64,000 bases of DNA, taken from Caloramator sp. E03. GTDB lineage: Bacteria > Bacillota > Clostridia > Clostridiales > Caloramatoraceae. A program made the translations under genes and the position numbers. The stretch lies in assembly GCF_006016075.1 (NCBI RefSeq), contig NZ_CP040093.1, positions 2,831,501 through 2,895,500 on the forward strand, read 5' to 3'. This document shows, in pieces, positions 18,302-26,416 of the stretch. The first letter of the stretch is position 1, and each line of letters opens with the position of its first letter. The notes under the pieces were generated by a model. The model was given only the letters and a program-made list of their open reading frames with translations, was not told where the DNA came from and did no database searches.

Positions 18302-19657
18302 ATGAATCTTGCAAAGACCCGTATAGGAGAAATAGCTTTAAAAGAAGCCGTCAAATATATGCTAAAGGATCCGGAAAATAATATACCAAAGCTCATAAAT
18401 TGGGCGGACAAAATATGCATTAGAGAACAAGATAAAAAATATGTTAAATCTGTAAAAAGGTATTTAGATGATAAAGAAAGCAATTGGTATAAGTATGCTT
18501 ATAAGTTATTTACTGAAGTTCATCCAAATGTTAAGGAGAAAATTGGAATAAATTACTTCTTAAATGCAACCTTTTTTGGGATTCCTATTCAACTTGAAAA
18601 TGAGAAAAAATACAATTGTAATATACCTTGGGCTATATTAATTGATCCAACTTCTGCATGTAATTTAAAATGTAAAGGTTGCTGGGCAGGAGAATATAAC
18701 ACATGGAATTTAAGTTATGAAGAGTTGGATAAGATTATTACTCAAGGTAAAGAGCTTGGAATTTATATGTATATATTTTCAGGAGGAGAACCTTTAATAA
18801 GAAAAAAGGATATTGTAAGACTTTGTGAAAAACATGACGATTGTGCTTTCCTGTCTTTTACAAATGGAACACTTGTTGATGAAGAATTCGCAAAGGATTT
18901 ACAGAGAATAGGTAATTTTTCATTGGCATTTAGTGTAGAAGGTTTTAAAAATGAAACGGACTTTAGAAGAGGAGAAGGAAGCTTTGACGCTGTAATGAAA
19001 GCAATGGATATTCTTAAAAAAGCAGGAATTATATTTGGTTTTTCAACTTGTTATCATAGATATAATACTGAAGCTGTTGCTTCAAAGGAATATATTGACC
19101 TTATGATAGAAAAAGGTTGTAGGTTTGGCTGGTATTTTACCTATGTTCCCGTTGGAAGGGATAGTGATACAGATTTTATGGCAACACCACAGCAAAGGGC
19201 CTTTATGTATAAGAGAATAAATGAAATAAGAGCAACAGAACCAATATTTGTTTTAGATTTTTGGAATGATGGAGAGTTTTCAGGAGGGTGTATAGCAGGT
19301 GGAAAACGTTATTTCCATATAAATGCAAATGGAGATTGCGAACCATGTGCATTCATACACTATTCAAATGTAAACATAAAAGATCATACATTACTTGAAG
19401 TTTTGCAATCACCATTATTTATGGCATATAGAAGAAATATTCCTTTTAATCACAACCATTTAAGACCGTGTCCACTTCTTGATAATCCACAAATATTAAA
19501 AACAATGGTTCATGATTCACAGGCGTATTCAACTCAAGTATTAGATGATGAAACAGTTGATGAATTGGCTGCAAAAATTGAACCTAAAGCGATTAAATGG
19601 GCACAGGTTGCAGAGAGTTTGTGGCAAGAAAAGCATGAAAAAGCACAAAACAGCTAA
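18302..19657 (+). CDS. Radical SAM/SPASM-like domain protein
   Basis: 451 residues. The radical SAM motif is SAC120-NLK-C124-KG-C127-WAGEY and the SAM-binding GGEP follows (SGGEPLIRKKD). The C-terminal part has GGCIAGGKRYFHINANGDCEPCAFIH and a later CPLLDNP, a Cys arrangement like SPASM auxiliary-cluster domains. The substrate is unknown. About 100 helical residues precede the radical SAM domain. I chose ATG 18302 because AGGAGGT ends 6 bases upstream; ATG 18296 abuts the ribosome site. Monocistronic, with a terminator after it. Confidence 0.85.
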   Translation: MNLAKTRIGEIALKEAVKYMLKDPENNIPKLINWADKICIREQDKKYVKSVKRYLDDKESNWYKYAYKLFTEVHPNVKEKIGINYFLNATFFGIPIQLENEKKYNCNIPWAILIDPTSACNLKCKGCWAGEYNTWNLSYEELDKIITQGKELGIYMYIFSGGEPLIRKKDIVRLCEKHDDCAFLSFTNGTLVDEEFAKDLQRIGNFSLAFSVEGFKNETDFRRGEGSFDAVMKAMDILKKAGIIFGFSTCYHRYNTEAVASKEYIDLMIEKGCRFGWYFTYVPVGRDSDTDFMATPQQRAFMYKRINEIRATEPIFVLDFWNDGEFSGGCIAGGKRYFHINANGDCEPCAFIHYSNVNIKDHTLLEVLQSPLFMAYRRNIPFNHNHLRPCPLLDNPQILKTMVHDSQAYSTQVLDDETVDELAAKIEPKAIKWAQVAESLWQEKHEKAQNS

Positions 19658-19671
19658 AAAATGTTTGAAAT

Positions 19672-19735
19672 TATGGCACAATATATTATATGACTTAAAA
19701 ATAGTCCTATAATATATTGTGCTATTTATTTTTTA
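19672..19735 (+). terminator. Intrinsic terminator after radical SAM gene
   Basis: GGCACAATATATTATA and TATAATATATTGTGC form a long stem, followed by TATTTATTTTTTAT. Confidence 0.75.
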
Positions 19736-19816
19736 TATTTTTATTTAAAAAATTAATTGATATAATTAATAATTGAAGTATAAGTATATAATATAACTTT
19801 TCAAGGAGGTGTAAGA

Positions 19817-20284
19817 GTGAATTTAAATATCGTATTATATCAACCTGAAATACCACAAAACACTGGAAATATCGGAAGAACATGCTTGCTTACAAATTCA
19901 AAACTCCATCTTATAAAGCCTTTAGGATTTGAAATAAATGATAAACAATTAAAAAGAGCAGGACTTGATTACTGGAATAAACTTGATGTTATATATTATG
20001 ACAGCTTTGAAGAATTCTTTGAAAAAAATAAAAACAACAGAATTTTTTTATCAACTACGAAAGGAACTAAATTATACTGTGAAGTTAAATATAAAGTTGG
20101 AGATTTTATTATGTTTGGAAGGGAGTCTTCTGGAGTTCCACAGTATATTAAGGATATTTTAAAAGATAATCTTATTAGAATACCTATGATTGAAACAAGT
20201 GATAGATCTTTAAATTTATCTAATTCAGTTTCTATTATTGCTTATGAAGCTTTAAAACAAATTGGATTTCCTAATATGAAATGA
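19817..20284 (+). CDS. trmL: tRNA (cytidine/uridine(34)-2'-O)-methyltransferase
   Basis: 155 residues of the SPOUT class. The start NIVLYQPEIPQNTGNIGRTC is the family signature. The C-terminal trefoil-knot motifs are FGRESSGVP and IPM...RSLNLSNSVSIIAYEALKQ. TrmL 2'-O-methylates the wobble nucleotide of tRNA-Leu isoacceptors. It starts with GTG, 6 bases after AAGGAGGT. The DegV gene follows 18 bases later, probably in one operon. Confidence 0.93.
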   Translation: MNLNIVLYQPEIPQNTGNIGRTCLLTNSKLHLIKPLGFEINDKQLKRAGLDYWNKLDVIYYDSFEEFFEKNKNNRIFLSTTKGTKLYCEVKYKVGDFIMFGRESSGVPQYIKDILKDNLIRIPMIETSDRSLNLSNSVSIIAYEALKQIGFPNMK

Positions 20285-20302
20285 TGTTAAAGGTGGGTTA
20301 AG

Positions 20303-21145
20303 ATGAAAAAAATATATTTAGTAACTGATAGTACAGCAGATCTTTCAAAAGAATATATTGAAAATAACAACATTATTGTTGCACCATTGACAGTGACATA
20401 TAAAGGTGTAAGTTATAGAGATAGAGTTGATATAGATACAGAACAGCTTATTTCATTTTTAAAAGAAGGTGATGAACTTCCTACAACATCACAAGTAAAT
20501 CCACAAAGTTTTTATGAATTATATTCTAAATTATTAAAAGAGGATTGCTATATAATATCTATACATATATCATCAGGAATAAGCGGGACTTTCCAATCTG
20601 CAAATATAGCAAAACAGATGATAGGTTCAGAAAAAATATATATCGTTGATTCAAAAAGTGTAAGCTTTGGTACGGGGCTTTTGGTAATACAGGCTAAAAA
20701 GATGATTGATGAAGGTTTAGATGTTAAAGATATTTATGAAAGACTTTTGGTCCTTTCAAATAAGGTTAGGGTTGCTTTTATACTTGATACTCTTGAATAC
20801 ATTAAAAAAGGTGGAAGAGTTTCAACAACAAAGGCAACAATAGGAACATTATTAAATATAAAGCCAATTATTCATTCAAAGGATGGAAAACTTTTAATAT
20901 ATGAAAAACCAAGAGGAATAAAAAAAGCAAAGGAAATATTATTAAATTATATAAAAGATTTTAATTGTGATGAAAAAATGGATTTTGCAGTAGGAAGTTT
21001 AGGATTTGAAAATGAAATGGATGAATTTATAATAGATGTTAAGGAACTATTAGGAAGAGATGATTTATTGATTTCTGATGTTGGAACTGTAATAGCAACA
21101 TATTCAGGACCAAACGTAATTGGGATTTATTTTTTTGAAAAATAA
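20303..21145 (+). CDS. DegV family fatty-acid-binding protein
   Basis: 280 residues. VTDSTADLSKEYIE at the N-terminus, TSQVNPQSFYELY and ISSGISGTFQSANIA in the middle, and DTLEYIKKGGRVS in the second half are DegV/FakB signatures. Paralogues act as FakB, which presents a fatty acid to the kinase FakA. A FakA gene is not adjacent, so the specific role is not assigned. Confidence 0.9.
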   Translation: MKKIYLVTDSTADLSKEYIENNNIIVAPLTVTYKGVSYRDRVDIDTEQLISFLKEGDELPTTSQVNPQSFYELYSKLLKEDCYIISIHISSGISGTFQSANIAKQMIGSEKIYIVDSKSVSFGTGLLVIQAKKMIDEGLDVKDIYERLLVLSNKVRVAFILDTLEYIKKGGRVSTTKATIGTLLNIKPIIHSKDGKLLIYEKPRGIKKAKEILLNYIKDFNCDEKMDFAVGSLGFENEMDEFIIDVKELLGRDDLLISDVGTVIATYSGPNVIGIYFFEK

Positions 21146-21261
21146 ATAATAAAATAAAATGCGAATTTACGAGAAACTTAGAATTATGCTTAAAAAATAT
21201 TAATACTTGTTTTTATTATAAAAATTTAGACAAATAGAGTAATAATTAATAAAAAACAGAA

Positions 21262-21290
21262 TTGAATTTATAATAGCAATAATCTATAAT
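21262..21290 (+). promoter_or_regulatory. Probable sigma-A promoter of the glycine reductase operon
   Basis: TTGAAT (21262-21267), a 17-base spacer and a perfect TATAAT (21285-21290). The predicted start is about 35 bases before the glycine aptamer. Confidence 0.75.
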
Positions 21291-21324
21291 ATTAATATAG
21301 AAATTATAAATACAATTAAATATT

Positions 21325-21479
21325 CTGGATGAAGCAAATATGAGAGACCCATTAGGGCGCCGAAGGGGTAAGTTGAATTCGCCAAATTCAATGATACTCT
21401 CAGGCAAAAGTATTATTTGCGGACAGAACTCTGGGAATGCAGAGAATGTAATGGTGATAGAGCTATTACATTCTTTTTT
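21325..21479 (+). promoter_or_regulatory. Glycine riboswitch (single aptamer) with transcription terminator
   Basis: The gcvT-motif blocks ATGAGAGACCC, GCGCCGAAGGGGTAAG and CTCTCAGGCAAAAG are all present. The outer P1 stem is GCAAATA (21334-21340) with TATTTGC (21414-21420), followed by GGACAGA. Only one aptamer is visible. The expression platform is a terminator, GAATGTAAT (21444-21452) with ATTACATTC (21465-21473) and then TTTTTT. It precedes grdX, so glycine most likely turns the glycine-consuming operon on. Confidence 0.94.
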
Positions 21480-21512
21480 ATTTTATAAAACAATAAAAAG
21501 GTTGTGTAAATT

Positions 21513-21893
21513 TTGATAGAAAAAATTATTGTAATTACAAATAATAATATTTCCTATGATTATTTTAAAAATAAATATAAAGTCGTTTTTGTTGAAGGAA
21601 GCATAATGGATGTACTTATAAGAGTTAGAGATTATATACATAAAGGACACAGGCTATTAACTCATCCACTTATGGGAAGCGTAAAACCAAATGAAACACC
21701 CTATAAAACAGTAATAATATCAGAATATTCAAATAATACTCCCGATTTACAATCTATTATGTATATAGAAAATAGCATAGAAGTTGCACAAAATTTGATT
21801 AAAAATAAACCCCAAAGGAATTGGCCACAATCTGTGTTAAAGGATTTTGCAATTATAGATTTTGATTTAATTACAAATGCATTAAATAAATAA
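21513..21893 (+). CDS. grdX: GrdX protein of the glycine reductase operon
   Basis: 126 residues. The opening IEKIIVITNNN and the GHRLLTHPLMGSVKPNETPYKTV stretch match GrdX, a small protein of unknown role found at the head of grd operons. It starts with TTG; no better start is available because a stop lies 3 bases upstream of that codon in frame. The ribosome site is weak (AAAAGG, about 11 bases away). First gene behind the glycine riboswitch. Confidence 0.82.
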   Translation: MIEKIIVITNNNISYDYFKNKYKVVFVEGSIMDVLIRVRDYIHKGHRLLTHPLMGSVKPNETPYKTVIISEYSNNTPDLQSIMYIENSIEVAQNLIKNKPQRNWPQSVLKDFAIIDFDLITNALNK

Positions 21894-21910
21894 GGTTAGG
21901 GGTGAATTAT

Positions 21911-22840
21911 ATGTCAAAAGTTTATGACATAATAATTATTGGAGGTGGACCTGCTGGTCTTTCGGCAGGTATCTATGGTTCACGATCAAAGCTCGATGTT
22001 CTTATTATTGAAAAAGGTAAATTTGGAGGTCAAATCACCACTACAGCAGAGCTTGAAAACTATCCAGGTTCAATTGAAAACTGTACAGGGCCTGCACTTG
22101 CTGAAAGAATGAAAAAACAGGCTGAAGAATTTGGAACAGAATTTTTAAAAGATGAGGTATTATCAGTTGATTTTACAAAGGACATGAAAATAGTAAGGTG
22201 TAGGAATGGAGAATATATGTCTAAAGCAATTATAATTGCATCTGGTGCACAGCCAAAGCCTGGAGGATTTGAAAAGGAGTTTGAGTTTATAGGAAGAGGC
22301 GTTTCTTATTGTGCAACATGTGATGCTGACTTTTTTGAAGGCCTTGATGTTGCAGTTATTGGTGGTGGGGATTCTGCAATTACAGAAGCAATTTATTTAA
22401 CTAAGTTTGCTGAAAGTGTAACTGTAATACACAGAAGAGATTCGTTAAGAGCAACAAAATCCCTGCAAGAAAAGGCATTTAATAATCCGAAAATTAAATT
22501 TATTTGGAATAGTGTTGTAACAGCTGCAAATGGAGATGAAATACTTGAGAGCCTTACAATAAAAAATGTTCTAACAGGAGAGTTAAGCGAAATTTTTGTT
22601 AATGGAGTTTTTGTATTTGTTGGTCTTAATCCTATAACTTCAGTATTTAAAGGACATATAGAACTTGATGAAAAAGGATATATACCAACAGATGAAACAA
22701 TGAGAACTAATGTTGAGGGAGTGTTTGCAGCAGGCGATGTAAGAGTAAAATCATTAAGACAGGTTATAACTGCTGCTGCTGATGGTGCAATAGCTGCAGT
22801 TGCAGCAGAAGAGTATATAAACGAAAAGTTTAACAAATAG
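21911..22840 (+). CDS. trxB: Thioredoxin reductase of the glycine reductase system
   Basis: 309 residues. FAD-binding GGGPAGLSAGIYGSR, the redox-active CATCD (in VSYCATCDADFF), NADPH-binding GGGDSAITEA and the C-terminal GVFAAGDVR are all present. It passes electrons from NADPH through TrxA to the selenoprotein glycine reductase. The ATG at 21911 has AGGGG 8 bases upstream; a GTG at 21902 is less likely. Between grdX and trxA, as in other Gram-positive glycine fermenters. Confidence 0.93.
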   Translation: MSKVYDIIIIGGGPAGLSAGIYGSRSKLDVLIIEKGKFGGQITTTAELENYPGSIENCTGPALAERMKKQAEEFGTEFLKDEVLSVDFTKDMKIVRCRNGEYMSKAIIIASGAQPKPGGFEKEFEFIGRGVSYCATCDADFFEGLDVAVIGGGDSAITEAIYLTKFAESVTVIHRRDSLRATKSLQEKAFNNPKIKFIWNSVVTAANGDEILESLTIKNVLTGELSEIFVNGVFVFVGLNPITSVFKGHIELDEKGYIPTDETMRTNVEGVFAAGDVRVKSLRQVITAAADGAIAAVAAEEYINEKFNK

Positions 22841-22851
22841 GAGGTTTAAAA

Positions 22852-23172
22852 ATGATAGAAGTAAATAAAGATAATTTTGAATCTGAGGTTTTAAATTGCA
22901 CTGAAAAGCCTGTTTTTGTTGACTTTTGGGGAGATAAGTGTGAAATATGTAAACAGCTAATGCCAGATATTCACAGGCTTGAAGAAAAATATGGGGATAA
23001 ATTTAAGTTTTGTAGCTTGAATACAAGCCAAAACAGAAGACTTGCAATAGCACAAAAAGTTTTAGGTCTTCCAACTATGATTGTATATGTTAATGGAGAA
23101 AAGGCTGAAGTTTTAACTCCAGATAAAATATCTTCAGCAGATGATATTGAAAATATGCTAAAAAAATTTTAA
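22852..23172 (+). CDS. trxA: Thioredoxin, glycine-reductase-associated, with CEIC active site
   Basis: 106 residues with a thioredoxin fold: PVFVDFWGDKCEIC at the active site and GLPTMIVYVNGEK with the cis-Pro. The active-site dipeptide is Glu-Ile in place of the usual Gly-Pro, and WG-D-K replaces WCGPC's neighbours. Divergent thioredoxins are known from grd operons, where they reduce GrdA. AGGAGGT precedes the ATG. 12 bases after trxB. Confidence 0.9.
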   Translation: MIEVNKDNFESEVLNCTEKPVFVDFWGDKCEICKQLMPDIHRLEEKYGDKFKFCSLNTSQNRRLAIAQKVLGLPTMIVYVNGEKAEVLTPDKISSADDIENMLKKF

Positions 23173-23221
23173 GTGAATATAAAGGCTTGTCCTTTACATA
23201 AAAAATTGGGAGGTGAAGGCT

Positions 23222-24508
23222 TTGCGCCTTGAATTAGGGAAGATCTATATTAATGACGTAAGGTTTGGCTTAGAAACTGCGGTTAAAGATGGCATCCTTT
23301 ATATAAACAAAGAAGAACTTTTAAAAGAGGTTGGAGGAGATGAAAGGCTAAAAAGCATCGATGTGGATCTTGCACATCCGGGAGATAAAACAAGAATAAT
23401 CCCAGTAAAGGATGTTATCGAACCAAGGGTTAAAGTTGAAGGAAGTGGAGGAATATTTCCAGGATTTATTTCAAAAGTAGATACTGTAGGTTCAGGGAAG
23501 ACTAATGTGCTTAAAGGAACAGCTATTGTAACAACTGGTAAAATAGTTGGTTTCCAAGAAGGAATAATAGACATGTCTGGAGAAGGTGCTAAATATACTC
23601 CTTTTTCAAAGACACACAACATTGTTTTAATATGTGAACCTATTGAAGGATTGCCACAACATGAACATGAAGAAGCTGTGAGAATGGTTGGATTAAAAGC
23701 AGCAGTATATGTGGGAAAGGCTGGAAAGAATGTTATTCCTGATGAAATAAAGGCCTATGAAACAAAACCTTTACTTGAACAAATAAAAGAATATCCTAAT
23801 CTACCAAAAGTTGTTTATGTATATATGCTCCAAAGCCAAGGACTGCTTCATGACACTTATGTGTATGGTGTAGATGCCAAAAAGATAATACCAACATTTA
23901 TTTATCCAACAGAGGTATTTGATGGAGCTATAGTTAGTGGAAATTGTGTATCTGCATGCGATAAGAATCCAACTTATGTTCATATGAATCATCCAATTAT
24001 TGAGGATTTATATGAAAGGCATGGAAAGGATTATAACTTTATTGGATGTGTCATTACAAATGAGAATGTTTACCTTGCAGATAAGGAACGTTCTTCTAAC
24101 TATACAGCAAAGCTTCTTGAATACTTAGGTGCTGATGCTGCAATTATTTCTGAAGAAGGCTTTGGGAATCCTGATGCAGATCTTGTTATGAATTGCAATA
24201 AAATTGAAGAGAAGGGTATTAAAACTGTTCTTGTAACTGATGAATATGCTGGCCGTGATGGAGCATCTCAGTCTCTTGCTGATTCTACCCCAAAAGGTAA
24301 TGCAATAGTTACAGCTGGAAATGCAAATGAAATTGTTGTATTACCTCCAATGGACAAGGTAATCGGACATCCTGAGGCTGCAAATGTTATAGCTGGAGGT
24401 TTTTCAGGTTCATTAAGACCTGATGGTTCAATTGAGGCTGAGATACAGGTAATAACAGGTGCTACAAGTGAAGTTGGATTTGGATATTTAACTGCTAAAT
24501 CTTATTAA
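23222..24508 (+). CDS. grdE: Glycine reductase component B, proprotein of alpha/beta subunits
   Basis: 428 residues starting MRLELGK from a TTG codon. GGGAGG lies 8 bases upstream, and this start puts the Cys of [12 protein letters not shown] at position 242. GrdE is known to be cleaved before a Cys at that position, giving an N-terminal subunit and a pyruvoyl-bearing subunit that binds glycine as a Schiff base. Both the exact spacing and the motif are seen here. It works with selenoprotein GrdB to transfer a carboxymethyl group to GrdA. An upstream in-frame GTG at 23213 overlaps the ribosome site and is rejected. Confidence 0.93.
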   Translation: MRLELGKIYINDVRFGLETAVKDGILYINKEELLKEVGGDERLKSIDVDLAHPGDKTRIIPVKDVIEPRVKVEGSGGIFPGFISKVDTVGSGKTNVLKGTAIVTTGKIVGFQEGIIDMSGEGAKYTPFSKTHNIVLICEPIEGLPQHEHEEAVRMVGLKAAVYVGKAGKNVIPDEIKAYETKPLLEQIKEYPNLPKVVYVYMLQSQGLLHDTYVYGVDAKKIIPTFIYPTEVFDGAIVSGNCVSACDKNPTYVHMNHPIIEDLYERHGKDYNFIGCVITNENVYLADKERSSNYTAKLLEYLGADAAIISEEGFGNPDADLVMNCNKIEEKGIKTVLVTDEYAGRDGASQSLADSTPKGNAIVTAGNANEIVVLPPMDKVIGHPEAANVIAGGFSGSLRPDGSIEAEIQVITGATSEVGFGYLTAKSY

Positions 24509-24521
24509 GGAGGTAATTTAT

Positions 24522-24995
24522 ATGATATTAAAGGATAAAAAAGTTATTGCTATAGGAGATAGAGATGGTATACCAGGCCCTGCAATTGAAGAATGTGCAA
24601 AGAGTGCAGGAGCTGATGTAGTATTTGCATCAACTGAATGTTTTGTTTGAACAGCCGCTGGTGCGATGGATCTGGAGATCCAACAAAGAGTTAAGGATTT
24701 AACAGAAAAATATGGTGCTGAAAATGTTGTTGTTCTTCTTGGAGGTTCAGAGGCCGAAACTGCTGGCCTATCAGCAGAAACTGTAACTGCAGGAGATCCA
24801 ACCTATGCAGGTCCCCTTGCAGGAGTATCCTTAGGACTTAGGGTTTATCACATTTTAGAAGAAGAAATTAAAAATGAATGTGATCCTAATGTTTTTGATG
24901 AGCAGTGTGGAATGATGGAAATGGTTCTTGATGTTGAGGCTATATCAAAAGAGGTACGTTCAATAAGAGAGCAATATACCCAGTTTAAGAATTAA
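24522..24995 (+). CDS. grdA: Glycine reductase selenoprotein A (UGA-encoded selenocysteine 43)
   Basis: 157 residues if the TGA at 24648-24650 is read as selenocysteine. The redox motif is C40-FV-Sec43-TAAGAMDLE, the GrdA signature CxxU. The protein carries the carboxymethyl-selenocysteine intermediate that is reduced and released as acetyl phosphate through component C. AAGGAGG lies upstream of the ATG at 24522. Reading only from the ATG at 24666 would lose the active site and the N-terminal third. A SECIS-like hairpin follows the TGA. Located between grdE and grdB. Confidence 0.97.
24655..24684 (+). promoter_or_regulatory. Candidate bacterial SECIS hairpin in grdA
   Basis: GGATC (24668-24672) and GATCC (24677-24681) enclose a TGGA loop, starting 18 bases after the TGA. 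This is the expected distance for SelB recognition. The core stem is short and its extension towards the TGA is not modelled. Confidence 0.65.
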
Positions 24996-25013
24996 ACAGG
25001 GGGGATAGAATAG

Positions 25014-26315
25014 ATGATTCGAGTAGTGCATTATTTAAATCAGTTTTTTGCTCAGATTGGTGGAGAGGAAAAGGCAAATATTCCACCTCAGGTTAAGGAA
25101 GGTATAGTAGGTCCTGGAATGGCTTTTAAAGCTGCTTTTAAAGGGGAAGCAGAAATTGTTGCTACGGTAATTTGTGGTGACTCATATTTTGCTGAAAACA
25201 GCTCAGCTGTTTTAGAAATAGTAGAAATGGTGAAAAAATATAATCCCGATTTATTTATAGCGGGACCTGCTTTTAATGCAGGTAGATACGGTACTGCATG
25301 TGGTACTATTGCAAAGGCTGTAAAAGATAATCTTAATATACCTGTTGTTACAGGTATGTATATTGAAAACCCAGGAGTTGATCTTTTTAAGAAGGATATA
25401 TATATAATTTCAACAAAGGATAATGCTTCGGGTATGAGAGATGCAGTTCCAAAGATGGCTGCTTTAGGATTAAAACTATTAAAAGGTGAAGAAATAGGAT
25501 CTCCTGAGGTAGAAGGATATATTCCAAGGGGCATTAGGAAGAACTATTTTGCTGTGGATAGAGCTTCAAAGAGAGCAGTGGATATGCTCGTTAAAAAGAT
25601 AAAAGGAGAGCCCTTTGAAACAGAGTTTGTTATGCCTATATTTGATAAGGTAGATCCTAATCCTGCTATTGAAGATATATCTAAAGTTAAAATAGCTCTT
25701 GTAACATCAGGTGGTATAGTTCCAAAGGGAAACCCTGATAAAATTGAATCATCAAGTGCAACAAAATACGGAGAATATAGCATTGAGGGAGTATATGATT
25801 TAACAGAGGAAACCTTTGAAACTGCTCATGGAGGATATGATCCCGTATATGCAAATAAGGATGCTGATAGGGTACTTCCTGTTGATGTATTAAGAGACCT
25901 TGAAAAGGAAGGGAAGATTGGTAAACTCCATGAAAAATATTATTCAACAGTAGGAAATGGTACAGCAGTAAAAAGTGCTGCAAAGTATGGTGCCGAGATT
26001 GCAAAAAAACTAATAGCTGATGGGGTTCAAGCTGTAATTCTAACTTCTACCTGAGGAACTTGTACACGTTGCGGGGCAACGATGGTTAAAGAAATTGAAA
26101 GAGCAGGGCTTCCGGTTGTTCATATGTGTACTATAGTTCCTATTTCAAAGACTGTTGGAGCCAATAGAATAGTACCAACGGTTGCAATTCCTCATCCTCT
26201 TGGGAATCCAACTCTTTCAAAGGAAGATGAAAAGCATTTGAGAAGAAAGCTTGTAGAAAGAGCTTTGAAGGCTCTTCAAACTCCAATTGATGGGCAGACT
26301 GTTTTTGAAGAATAA
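25014..26315 (+). CDS. grdB: Glycine reductase selenoprotein B (UGA-encoded selenocysteine 347)
   Basis: 433 residues with the TGA at 26052-26054 read as selenocysteine. The motif TSTUGTCTRCGATMVKEIE matches the substrate-binding selenoprotein of component B. Without readthrough the product would stop at 346 residues and the following 87-residue conserved tail (VPTVAIPHPLGNPTLSKEDE) would be orphaned. It works with GrdE to bind glycine; relatives accept sarcosine or betaine. The glycine assignment rests on the glycine riboswitch and operon order. A purine-rich GGGGGGA ribosome site precedes the ATG. Confidence 0.96.
26058..26085 (+). promoter_or_regulatory. Candidate bacterial SECIS hairpin in grdB
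   Basis: CGTTGC (26067-26072) and GCAACG (26076-26081) form a 6-bp perfect stem with a GGG loop, 12 bases after the TGA codon. Confidence 0.7.
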
Positions 26316-26325
26316 TAGGTAAAAG

Positions 26326-26390
26326 TCGGGATTAGAGCTGGAGGTATTATATGATAATTATTCTTATAAAAAATAGCTCTCCCGGTTTTT
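26326..26390 (+). terminator. Putative attenuator between grdB and grdC
   Basis: TCGGG plus AGAGCT (26326-26339, with a 3-base bulge) pairs with AGCTCT plus CCCGG (26375-26385), then TTTTT. The 35-base loop contains a ribosome site (GGAGGT) and an ATG opening a 13-codon frame ending at 26392. It may reduce grdC-grdD transcription relative to grdA and grdB. Confidence 0.55.
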
Positions 26391-26416
26391 AAATGATAAT
26401 TCATGGAGGTGTTTTA

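Noticed and set aside
25088-26004. Several open frames on the minus strand opposite grdB
   Set aside because: They are antisense shadows of codon usage in grdB, lack ribosome sites and show no family motif.
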